A DNA stretch of 64,000 nucleotides from JAZKFT01 sp963845495. Its GTDB lineage: Bacteria > Bacteroidota > Bacteroidia > Chitinophagales > Chitinophagaceae. Below the pieces are notes generated by a model. That model did not search any database, was not told the DNA's origin, and saw only the letters and a list, made by a program, of their open reading frames with translations. Shown one piece after another: positions 55,038 through 63,258 of the stretch (positions within the stretch are counted from its first letter, which is position 1; each line of letters starts with the position of its first letter). The stretch is taken from contig CAWJTH010000104.1 of assembly GCA_963845495.1 (NCBI GenBank), forward strand, positions 1 to 64,000, read 5' to 3'. A program made the translations under genes and the position numbers.

Positions 55038-55697
55038 ATGAAATTGATAAAATTTGGGGAAGACGTAGAAGGATATAATATTCCTGTTTTAAATGAAAGA
55101 GAAATAAGGGCTTCGGCAGGAATACTGTTTTTAGCAACGTTTTCGTCTTTGATGTTCATCATGTTCAAAAACAATTTTTTGCCCATAAAATATGTCATAA
55201 CCATCTTCCTTTCTGATTTACTTATCAGGGTGTTTATTAACCCAAAACTTTCTCCTTCGTTAATTATCGGGCGTTTAATTGTTAGGAACCAAGTGCCCGA
55301 ATATGTGGGCGCTGCGCAAAAAAAGTTTGCTTGGATAATAGGTATATTTTTATCGACTATCATGTTTGTTTTTCTAGTGATTGTAAACGCATATAGTCCC
55401 ATAACGGGCATTGGTTGTTTGGTATGCCTTATATTTCTGTTTTTTGAATCAGCGTTTGGGATTTGTTTGGGATGCAAGGTTTATAAAATGTTTTATAAAG
55501 AAAAAGTACAGTATTGCCCCGGCGAGGTTTGCGATGCAAAATCTAAACAGGCTATCCAAAAAACATCTGGGATACAACTATTGATTGTTGTTGCATTTAT
55601 CGGCTATATTTTTTTTACAACCTCCTGGGTTAAAAAATATTTTAGTGAAAAACCTCATAATTTGTTTGGCACGCATACTGCTAAACAATCTAAATAA
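55038..55697 (+). CDS. DUF4395 integral membrane protein
   Basis: 219 residues. GYNIPVLNEREIRASAGILF at the N-terminus, membrane segments at about 26-45, 52-70, 98-116, 122-145 and 188-205, and the signature FFESAFGICLGCKVYKMFYK followed by QYCPGEVCDA. The NExxxRxxAG start, the FExxFGxCLGCK motif and the CPGxxC pair are typical of DUF4395 proteins, membrane proteins with conserved cysteines, often near thiol or rhodanese genes. Transport or redox function is not established. Confidence 0.88.
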   Translation: MKLIKFGEDVEGYNIPVLNEREIRASAGILFLATFSSLMFIMFKNNFLPIKYVITIFLSDLLIRVFINPKLSPSLIIGRLIVRNQVPEYVGAAQKKFAWIIGIFLSTIMFVFLVIVNAYSPITGIGCLVCLIFLFFESAFGICLGCKVYKMFYKEKVQYCPGEVCDAKSKQAIQKTSGIQLLIVVAFIGYIFFTTSWVKKYFSEKPHNLFGTHTAKQSK

Positions 55698-55775
55698 CAA
55701 TGACTATCTGCCATTTGGTTTTGAATTAACAAAAGTCGTATAAATACACAAAAGTCGGGGATGCGCAGTCCTAGG

Positions 55776-55936
55776 GGGCAATGTCATTAAGTTAAGAAAA
55801 TATTCAATGTTCAATACTCAATATTCAACACTCAACTGCAAAAAGGCATGGGTGTTTCCAATTGAATATTGAGTGTTGAATATTGATTATTGAATATTTC
55901 TTTTGGGCTGTGCGGCTTAACTTAATGACATTGCCC
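55776..55936. repeat. 161-bp inverted-repeat element with 21-bp perfect ends
   Basis: The terminal arms 55776-55796 and 55916-55936 are perfect inverted copies (core GCAATGTCATTAAGTTAAG). Inside, AATATTCAATGTTCAATAC on the left and its near-complement on the right (TATTGAGTGTTGAATATTG) extend the stem almost to the middle. It contains no coding potential. MITE-like or a large REP-type hairpin. Confidence 0.75.
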
Positions 55937-56241
55937 AGCGGGGCGACATATAAAATCTAGGGAGCCATTGAAGATGTCGTGCCGCTGGCACTGTTGCCCT
56001 CTACCTGTTTGGTCGATTACCAACATTTTAGCCCTCTGGGCTTTCATCTTCAAATTATCATCAAGCACATCAAATAGCCTGGTATAGCTATAAACCAAAC
56101 GGCGGAGAGTCATTAAAATAGTAATAATATAAAGTTTGTTTTGATACAAAGAAGTTGAACAATAGGTGTAGATCATCCGGATAAATACTTACGTCAACGA
56201 TGTTAATGTAAGCCCCATTTATTCCAAATCATAATCATATT
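55937..56241. repeat. REP-like short palindromes before the class V aminotransferase
   Basis: Two compact palindromes, GTGCCGCTGGCAC (55979-55991) and AGCCCTCTGGGCT (56030-56042), lie in a segment with TCGATTACCAACATTTTAGC, a pattern reminiscent of dispersed intergenic repeats in Bacteroidota. No gene is visible; the promoter of the next gene should lie in 56100-56241. Confidence 0.45.
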
Positions 56242-57750
56242 ATGTTGATACTCCAGCAAAGTGCATTGGAAAAGTATTTTTCTAAATTCCGAAGAAACAT
56301 CATCGGCAACCAACAAACTTTTGAATCTCCGCTTGGGGAAAAAGAAATCATTTATGCAGACTGGACTGCAACCGGAAGGGCTTACCAGCCAATTGAAGAT
56401 TGCATTCAAAAAGAAATACTTCCATTTCTGGGGAATACGCATACCGAAGCCACCATTACGGGCACATTGATGTCTCAAGCTTACGAAGCGGCCAAGATTA
56501 TTGTAAAAAAACATGTGGGCGCAAACAATAATGACGCATTGGTTTTTTGTGGTAGCGGAATGACTGCTTCCGTGAATAAGTTACAAAGGATATTGGGATT
56601 GAGGATGCCGGAACGGATGACGGATTATGTAAAAAAGGAAAACTTGCAGTTAAACGAAGTGTTGAGGCCAGTTGTTTTTGTAACCCACATGGAGCACCAC
56701 AGCAACCATACCTCGTGGCTGGAAACCATTGCTACAGTTGAAATAATTAAGTTGGATGAAACCGGGAACGTTGATTTAGAAGACTTTAGAAACTTATTAG
56801 AACAATATAAGCACAGGAGAAATAAAATAGCCGCGATTACCGGTTGTTCTAACGTAACCGGCATTCAAACGCCCTACCATAACATTGCAAAGATGATACA
56901 TGGATATGGTGGGTTATGTTTTGTTGATTTTGCCTGTTCTGCGCCTTATATCAACATAAACATGCATCCCAAGGCGCCCGGAGCACATCTAGATGCTGTT
57001 TATTTTTCGCCCCATAAATTTTTAGGCGGTCCAGGCACACCAGGCGTTCTGATTTTCAATAAGAAAATATATACAAACAAAATTCCTGACCAACCAGGGG
57101 GTGGCACTGTGTTGTACAGCAATCCTTGGGGAGATCATGAATATATCACCAATATAGAACAGCGGGAAGATGGCGGCACTCCGCCATTTTTGCAGGGCAT
57201 AAAAGTGGCCATGTGTATGCGGTTGAAGGATGCAATGGGGGTTGATAATATGCTACGGCGGGAGGAAGAAATGTTAGAAGTTATTTTTGGTAGGTTCTCA
57301 AAAATGAAAAATGTTGAGGTATTGGAAGGGAATATAAAAAAAAGGTTGGGCGTTATTTCGTTTATTATATACGGCGCACATTATAATTTGATTGTAAAGA
57401 TGTTGAATGACAGGTTTGGCATTCAGGCAAGGGGCGGCTGCTGTTGCGCCGGTACGTACGGGCATAAACTATTGCAGGTGGATGAGATAAAGTCACATGA
57501 AATATTGAACGGGATCCGTTCAGGAAACCTCATGTGCAAACCCGGATGGGTCAGGTTGTCTATTCACCCAACCATGACAAACGCCGAAATTGATTATGTT
57601 ATGGATGCAACAGAGCTGGTAGCATCCCATTTTCAGGAGTGGGCGGAGGATTATATTTACCATCCAAAATCTAATGAATATTCTTTCAAAGGGGCTGAGG
57701 CAAGGGAACAGGGTAGGGGTGTAGATTGGTTTAATATTCTTACCTTGTAA
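56242..57750 (+). CDS. Class V PLP aminotransferase, cysteine-desulfurase/selenocysteine-lyase-like
   Basis: 502 residues. EIIYADWTATGRAYQPIEDC at the start, NTHTEATITGTLMSQAYEAA, VFCGSGMTASVNKL, THMEHHSNHTSW (PLP-ring His), AITGCSNVTGIQTPY, CFVDFACSAPYININ (Asp of the PLP pocket) and AVYFSPHKFLGGPGTPGVL with the Schiff-base Lys259. ARGGCCCAGTYGH (Cys400-402) is at the position of the catalytic cysteine. The length and the WAEDYIYHPKSNEYSF tail place it in the long class V subgroup rather than with IscS/SufS. Probable desulfurase- or lyase-type activity; the substrate is unknown. It is monocistronic, convergent with the nuclease gene. Confidence 0.92.
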   Translation: MLILQQSALEKYFSKFRRNIIGNQQTFESPLGEKEIIYADWTATGRAYQPIEDCIQKEILPFLGNTHTEATITGTLMSQAYEAAKIIVKKHVGANNNDALVFCGSGMTASVNKLQRILGLRMPERMTDYVKKENLQLNEVLRPVVFVTHMEHHSNHTSWLETIATVEIIKLDETGNVDLEDFRNLLEQYKHRRNKIAAITGCSNVTGIQTPYHNIAKMIHGYGGLCFVDFACSAPYININMHPKAPGAHLDAVYFSPHKFLGGPGTPGVLIFNKKIYTNKIPDQPGGGTVLYSNPWGDHEYITNIEQREDGGTPPFLQGIKVAMCMRLKDAMGVDNMLRREEEMLEVIFGRFSKMKNVEVLEGNIKKRLGVISFIIYGAHYNLIVKMLNDRFGIQARGGCCCAGTYGHKLLQVDEIKSHEILNGIRSGNLMCKPGWVRLSIHPTMTNAEIDYVMDATELVASHFQEWAEDYIYHPKSNEYSFKGAEAREQGRGVDWFNILTL

Positions 57751-57799
57751 ATTTATTTTTGTGAGATGTGATGCAACGTATTTTTTACAAAGCAGCTGT

Positions 57800-60700
57800 T
57801 TAATTCCTTCCGCAGATATCAATAAAATCGCAATAAGTGCAACGATCGAGCTGATCGGTTTGATCGAAAGGAACGTTTGCGTCAAACAATTCTTCCAGCA
57901 CAATTTTCAAGTGATCTTCCAATTGATTTAAATGTGGCAAAATGGTTTCGGCATTTATCGGCAAACGCTCACCACGATTGGGTTTGCTCATTAATTGTGG
58001 AGAAAAACGTTCTTTCTGTTCCTGCATTTTGCGCATCGGTAACAGGGCTGGTTCAAATTTATCTTTTTCAGGAAATGTGCGGTTGAAAATCCAAGCATAC
58101 ATCAAGGTTTGCAAAGCCGCTTTGTTCATTTTCTTATCTTCCCTGTCAAACAGTTTTTCGATGTTTACAAACTCGGTATCATCGGCCCCGGTTTTATAAT
58201 CCACCATCCGGTGAATGCCATTTACAAAATCTAGCCGGTCAATAATACCATTAAACCAAACATTACGTTGCCTATCTTTTAAAGTGACAGCGAAAGGTTG
58301 GTTTAATTTTATTTCCAAGTCTTCCACCACAAAAGGCACACTGGTTGCATCATAATCTAGGTAAGCATTTGCGTATTGTTTCACCACTTCGGCCACCACC
58401 AATAACCGGCCGCTAAATTGAACATTTTTTTTATTATTGCCATGCCAGCCTTCGGCAAAAGCTTCGGGTAAAAGCGCAGGTATTTTTCCCCGCATCCATT
58501 CAATTCCTTCGGCAGTTACATTTTTATGTCCGTTAAATTGCATAAGCCGCTGGTATAGCAACTCCATTATTTTATGAACCACTTTTCCAAAAATAGCAGC
58601 ATCCACTTCGTCCTCCATTTGCTTTGGCGCTTCAAGCCTGGCTATGTACCTAAAATAATATTGCAGCCTGCAAGTAAGGTAACTATTTAATTGCGTTGGT
58701 GAAATAGGCTTGGGTTTATCTGGCAAGAAATAAGCGTTGAATTGCTTTAAAACCTCGGTTGTTTTTTCGATGGTAATTGGTGGAACGGCATCGCCCTTCA
58801 AAGTGAAATTTAATGCTGTTTTTGTGATCGGTAAATTGGTTTCGTATTCCAATTGCGGTAAAAAACGGGTTACTTCGCCGGTGCTTTGGTCGTTAATGAC
58901 GGCGTTGTAAACCAGCGTCATATGTTGGCAACGATGTAATAACCGATAAAATGCATAAGCAAAAATGGCATCTTGGTGTTCGGCTACGCTAAGGCCAAAA
59001 GCACGGCGGATGCTATCGGGCAAAAATGAAGCAGGCGCCTGCAACCGTGGCAATGATCCTTCGTTGGCACCGATAATAATAATGTTGTCGAAATCCAAGC
59101 CACGGCTTTCCAATAAACCCATTACCTGAACGCCTTCTAATGGTTCGCCCTCGAACGGAACGCTGATGCCGGCCAATTGTTTGCGCACACTTTGTGCTAT
59201 AAAAGATAAGCTTAAATTTTCGGTTGGCACAGTTGAAAATAAGTGTTGCAATTGCTGGATGGTTTGCCAACATTGTAACACCAAACCTTGCAGCAGCGTG
59301 TCTTTCAGCGTATTTTCTTGTAGGCTAAATTCTTCCATACAGCGGCTAAGGCGCTCAAAAACTTGTAATGGTTTTTGGATGGGGCTAAATAGAAAATTAC
59401 CAACACTGCTATGGTTTTGCAACAAATGCAACGGCACTTGTAGCATTACTTGTTTAATAATGTTTTGCTGTAATTGCTGCCTTGCTGTATGCGGCCAATC
59501 GCAAAGCGAATGTTGCAAAAATGCCTGAACATGTTCAAAAGAAACCGCTTGAAATTTATGTGCGGCCAAATCTTGCTGCACAATAAAAAAAAGTTGGATG
59601 AAAGAAAACAAAGACGTTTGTTGCAACGGATAGCCCATCGTAACATTTATTTTTCCAATATTTTCGGGCAACGATTGCAAAACAGGAAGTAGCAAGCCTT
59701 CATCAGCCAAAATAATAGCCGTTGAGTTAGATGGCAGATGGCGGTTTGCTGATGGCGGTTCCAAATCTCTAATTTCTGTATTTTTTGTTTCACCTGTAAA
59801 TTGATTGTTAGATTTGGTACCAATATCACCTTCATCCGCTATCTGCCACCCGCCATCTGCCATCTTTTTACTGCCATCCTCTATCCGCCATCCGCCAACC
59901 TTTTCCAGCCATTCCGGCAATACTTTTGCTTGCGCCACCGCACCCTGTGCTGAAATTATTTGCAACGGCATCTGTGAAGCGGCAATATTTTCAAGCAAGG
60001 GCAGTTCGTTTTTTAAACCCAAATCTTGCAAATTTCTTCTAATAAAATGTCCCGCTTCGTGCTGGATGTTTTTAATGTAATGTGCATCGGCATCCATCCA
60101 AAGCGAAGCTTTATTTTCAGCTTGCCACCGACCCAATAATTTTTCTTCTGCTTTGTTAAAGGCATTAAATCCAACAAAAGCAATATGTTTCCATCCGTCG
60201 GCAAATGCTTGCCGAGATGGCTGATTATTAGCCAATTGCCTATAAGCCATGCCCATTGTAGTAAATTGCTGCGCCCTTAATAAATTATGAAAATCTTTAT
60301 AAATGGCAGGCAGCGTTTCCCATAATTGTAGGAACTTCTGTTGTTGGATGCTTTTATGACTGGCAGAAAAACTACCCCAAAAGTTTTGCAAAAATTCCCT
60401 TTGTTCCTCACTCAATTGTTCAAACGCCTTTTCAATTTCTTCCATGTCTTTTAGGCTTCTAAAAACAACGGCAACATCTGCTAGGTTAGCGTCAAGTTCT
60501 TGGAAATCACGGAGCAAAATATCGCCGATGGGGTAAAATTTTTCATAGCTCAAAATATTATCTCCCCCGGTTTGTAACATGGCATTTGCATAAGCCTCAT
60601 GCAAGGCAAACGATTGAACCAGTTTATCGGCCACAGTATACAGTGCTGACTTTTGCACCAATTCTTCAATGGTAAGCAGTTCGGGCAAAAATGTGGGCGG

Positions 60701-60841
60701 GGTAATCGTTTCAAGCAAATATTTTTTAAAGAAAATAGATTGTCTACGGTTAGGAAAAACAACAGCAACTTGGTGTAATTGCTTTTTAAAACGCTGGCCA
60801 ATTTGCTTTGAAACTGTTTGCAGAAATGATTGTTGTGGCAA
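57800..60841 (-). CDS. AddB-like PD-(D/E)XK recombination nuclease/helicase subunit
   Basis: 1013 residues from a TTG at 60841: no in-frame ATG exists before an upstream stop, and VAVVFPNRRQSIFFKKYLLE must be included. Helicase-like remnants (QVMGLLESRGLDFDNIIIIG with EGSLPRL) precede the C-terminal nuclease domain: VHKIMELLYQ, VVEDLEIKL, WFNGIIDRLDFV and HRMVDYKTG (catalytic Asp and Lys). Cys at about 720 (SYLTCRLQYYFRY) and the end CTYCDFIDIC make the four-cysteine iron-sulfur site of AddB-type nucleases. It repairs double-strand breaks with an AddA-like partner, which is not in this window. A 59-residue linker (about residues 315-373) is encoded by a palindromic repeat insertion. Confidence 0.92.
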   Translation of the reverse strand: MPQQSFLQTVSKQIGQRFKKQLHQVAVVFPNRRQSIFFKKYLLETITPPTFLPELLTIEELVQKSALYTVADKLVQSFALHEAYANAMLQTGGDNILSYEKFYPIGDILLRDFQELDANLADVAVVFRSLKDMEEIEKAFEQLSEEQREFLQNFWGSFSASHKSIQQQKFLQLWETLPAIYKDFHNLLRAQQFTTMGMAYRQLANNQPSRQAFADGWKHIAFVGFNAFNKAEEKLLGRWQAENKASLWMDADAHYIKNIQHEAGHFIRRNLQDLGLKNELPLLENIAASQMPLQIISAQGAVAQAKVLPEWLEKVGGWRIEDGSKKMADGGWQIADEGDIGTKSNNQFTGETKNTEIRDLEPPSANRHLPSNSTAIILADEGLLLPVLQSLPENIGKINVTMGYPLQQTSLFSFIQLFFIVQQDLAAHKFQAVSFEHVQAFLQHSLCDWPHTARQQLQQNIIKQVMLQVPLHLLQNHSSVGNFLFSPIQKPLQVFERLSRCMEEFSLQENTLKDTLLQGLVLQCWQTIQQLQHLFSTVPTENLSLSFIAQSVRKQLAGISVPFEGEPLEGVQVMGLLESRGLDFDNIIIIGANEGSLPRLQAPASFLPDSIRRAFGLSVAEHQDAIFAYAFYRLLHRCQHMTLVYNAVINDQSTGEVTRFLPQLEYETNLPITKTALNFTLKGDAVPPITIEKTTEVLKQFNAYFLPDKPKPISPTQLNSYLTCRLQYYFRYIARLEAPKQMEDEVDAAIFGKVVHKIMELLYQRLMQFNGHKNVTAEGIEWMRGKIPALLPEAFAEGWHGNNKKNVQFSGRLLVVAEVVKQYANAYLDYDATSVPFVVEDLEIKLNQPFAVTLKDRQRNVWFNGIIDRLDFVNGIHRMVDYKTGADDTEFVNIEKLFDREDKKMNKAALQTLMYAWIFNRTFPEKDKFEPALLPMRKMQEQKERFSPQLMSKPNRGERLPINAETILPHLNQLEDHLKIVLEELFDANVPFDQTDQLDRCTYCDFIDICGRN
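59723..59899. repeat. 177-bp palindromic repeat inserted in frame inside addB
   Basis: The codons between LPEWLEK and TAIILADEGLL encode a low-complexity segment (WRIEDGSKKMADGGWQIADE and more) that looks foreign to the protein. At DNA level it holds perfect 15-bp inverted repeats GATGGCAGATGGCGG (59730-59744) and CCGCCATCTGCCATC (59850-59864), with further GATGGCGG-type copies inside. The length is exactly 59 codons, so the frame is kept. Confidence 0.75.
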
Positions 60842-61509
60842 ACTGATAAAATTTAATTTATGATATAAACTGAATTATGCGAATGATCAAACATCGTGAT
60901 TTTTTGTTGGAATTGAGGAAAACTTTAAGGCAACGACATTTTTAAATATTAACCCAATAAAAATGAAAAATTGAGCATCCAACAAGAAATTAGCCTTTTT
61001 TTTGCATTTTTTAAAAATATATAGAAGAAAAGAAACGAATTAAAAAAAATTCTATAAAAAATAAGCTTATTTTTTACAAAATATCATCATTTAGTACTTC
61101 ATTTGTCGCTTTTAAACAATGTACCTAAATAAGCATGGTGATAGCTTAAGAAAAATCAATATCTATTTATAAAAATTGGTAACAAAAATAAATTGGATTT
61201 TTCTTTTATCTATCTCTTTTATGCATTATATATGTACTTTAAAAAAATTACAACAATAAAAGCTCTAATCTGTTATAATATTTTCAAACGCTGCGTGAAT
61301 TTTCACCATTTTTAACACGGCTATCTAAGCAAAAAAAACGCTCACTTCAAAGAAAATCGTTAAGAATTGTTTCAAAATTAACAAAGATTATCATTTTCAT
61401 CTTATCTTGTCGCCTTTTCAGAAAATACACCCTCCCGCAATGCGGTTTAAAATTACCATTTTAGCCAAATCGTAATTTTAATAAAATAAAAAATTAAATT
61501 ATTTCAAAC
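60842..61509. other. Very AT-rich divergent intergenic region
   Basis: About 670 bp between the nuclease gene (minus) and the oxygenase gene (plus). It consists mostly of A/T runs. No gene, stable hairpin or recognised RNA; promoters for both sides must lie here. Confidence 0.45.
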
Positions 61510-62454
61510 ATGAGCATACCGGTTGTAGACCTTGCAAAATTTACGCAAGGCAATGAAGCAGAAAGAAAAGCCTTTGTGGCAGAAATTGGGAAAGCCTACG
61601 AAGAAGTTGGGTTTGTGGCGGTAAAAAACCATGGTATTCCTGAAGATTTGATCGATGAACTATATAAAGATGTAAAATCGTTTTTTAGTTTGCCCTCTGA
61701 CCTAAAACGTAGTTACGAAAAGCCAGAACTGGCCGGGCAGCGTGGTTATACTAGTTTTGGTAAAGAACATGCAAAAGGTAGCGATGCGCCAGACTTAAAA
61801 GAATTTTATCAATTTGGGCAGACCGTTACCGACGGTGATCCAATTGCTGCGGAATATCCAAACAATGTGTCCGTTGAAGAATTACCGGCGTTGAAACCAA
61901 CAATGGAAGAAGCTTATGCCAATTTCCAAAATAGCGGTACAGCACTGTTGCAAGCCATAGCTTTATACCTTGGATTAGAGGAGCATTATTTTGATAATTA
62001 TGTTCACAACGGCAACTCTATTTTGCGTGCCATCCACTATCCACCAATTACCAGCGAGCCGAAAAGCGCCATTCGTGCAGAGCAGCATGAAGACATTAAC
62101 CTTATTACATTGTTGGTTGGTGCTTCAGCAGAAGGCCTACAAATTTTAACCAAAAAAGGTGAATGGGTTCCGGTAACGGCTTTGCCTGGGCAAATTGTTG
62201 TAAATGTGGGCGATATGTTGCAACGGCTTACCAACAATCGTTTAAGAAGTACTACGCACCGTGTGGTAAACCCACCAAAGGAACATTGGGGGACTAGCCG
62301 TTTTAGTATCCCGTTTTTTCTTCACCCAAAAGGAAGCATGAGCCTTGCTTGCTTGGATAGTTGTATTGACCCAAACCACCCCAAAGCTTACGATGATGCA
62401 ACGGCGGGCGAATATTTAGATGAGCGTTTAAGGGAAATCGGATTAAAAAAATAA
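61510..62454 (+). CDS. Isopenicillin N synthase-family 2-oxoglutarate/Fe(II)-dependent oxygenase
   Basis: 314 residues. The DIOX_N domain (IPVVDLAKFTQGNEAERKAF, GFVAVKNHGIP) is followed by the jelly-roll oxygenase: ILRAIHYPPI, EQHEDINLITLLVG with iron ligands His193 and Asp195, LPGQIVVNVGDMLQRLTNN, STTHRVVNP with His250, and the oxoglutarate-binding RFSIPFF (Arg264, Ser266). The full catalytic set is intact. These enzymes hydroxylate or desaturate small molecules; the substrate cannot be told. The neighbouring 62559 gene follows 104 bp downstream on the same strand. Confidence 0.95.
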   Translation: MSIPVVDLAKFTQGNEAERKAFVAEIGKAYEEVGFVAVKNHGIPEDLIDELYKDVKSFFSLPSDLKRSYEKPELAGQRGYTSFGKEHAKGSDAPDLKEFYQFGQTVTDGDPIAAEYPNNVSVEELPALKPTMEEAYANFQNSGTALLQAIALYLGLEEHYFDNYVHNGNSILRAIHYPPITSEPKSAIRAEQHEDINLITLLVGASAEGLQILTKKGEWVPVTALPGQIVVNVGDMLQRLTNNRLRSTTHRVVNPPKEHWGTSRFSIPFFLHPKGSMSLACLDSCIDPNHPKAYDDATAGEYLDERLREIGLKK

Positions 62455-62558
62455 TGGCACTATCACTAAACCTAAAACCATTTTAATTAAACATAAAACC
62501 AATATATTAAACGGGGAAGCTTGCTAGACAAGCAAACCCAATAATTACACGAACAAAA

Positions 62559-62927
62559 ATGATAGACTTAAAACCATTTATAGTGGCAAAAAAGGGATTG
62601 CCTTGGACTTATCGCATAAAAATGCAAGATCAAGAAAGGGCAACACAATGGAGCCGTTTTTTGGTTATTCCAAAAGAAGGTTACATAGAATCGTACATGG
62701 GGCCGGTATTATTGCAAGATGTTGAATATGTTGAGATTAATCCATACGAAGTAAGATATATGGGCAGGCTTGAACAAGATAAGCGCTTTAACCATTCTGA
62801 AGAAATTGAGGCATTGTTGACACAGCTTGAAATACCTTATGCGATGGTTGACCAATATATTAGGATAAGTTTGAAGGAACCGGTTTTAGACAATGAAGAT
62901 GATGGCGATGTTGAAGAGGCGAAATAA
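62559..62927 (+). CDS. Conserved-looking hypothetical protein, acidic C-terminus
   Basis: 122 residues beginning MIDLKPFIVAKKGLPWTYRI. No signal peptide, no membrane helix and no motif I recognise. Contents include WSRFLVIPKEGYIESYMGPV, a segment EYVEINPYEVRYMGRL and a strongly acidic end (LDNEDDGDVEEAK). Codon use and a following terminator at 63002-63034 support a real gene. It may be co-transcribed with the oxygenase gene. Confidence 0.65.
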   Translation: MIDLKPFIVAKKGLPWTYRIKMQDQERATQWSRFLVIPKEGYIESYMGPVLLQDVEYVEINPYEVRYMGRLEQDKRFNHSEEIEALLTQLEIPYAMVDQYIRISLKEPVLDNEDDGDVEEAK

Positions 62928-63001
62928 TTAGTACTACTTGCGTTTTAAACAGCGGCAATGCTTTATTTAAAACACATTGAATTTAAATAAAAATGTTTTA
63001 T

Positions 63002-63034
63002 GGCATGCCATCAGTATCGGCATGCCTTTTTTTA
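63002..63034 (+). terminator. Rho-independent terminator of the 62559 gene
   Basis: GGCATGCC, nine bases, then GGCATGCC again (self-complementary arms) and a run of seven T. Confidence 0.8.
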
Positions 63035-63044
63035 TCCCCTATCC

Positions 63045-63074
63045 AAAAACAAAACCCCGCCTAGAAAGGCAGGG
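63045..63074 (-). terminator. Rho-independent terminator of the minus-strand PspC-like gene
   Basis: On the minus strand CCCTGCC, six-base loop, GGCGGGG, then TTTTGTTTTT. It lies 185 bp downstream of the stop at 63259. The rest of 63075-63258 holds nothing else I recognise. Confidence 0.7.
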
Positions 63075-63258
63075 TGTAGCTAACCTAAGCGTACAACTGA
63101 AACCTATTATTGAAACTAACGCCTTTGCTTGTTTAATTACTCAAGTTGCTAGTTTTAGGCAATTTGCTTTTAACCACATAGGTTTTATACGATAAGCGAA
63201 GCTTGCTATCTAAATTTCTGTTGGAAAAGGTTATTTGTGTTGGTATCGAACTAGCTTT

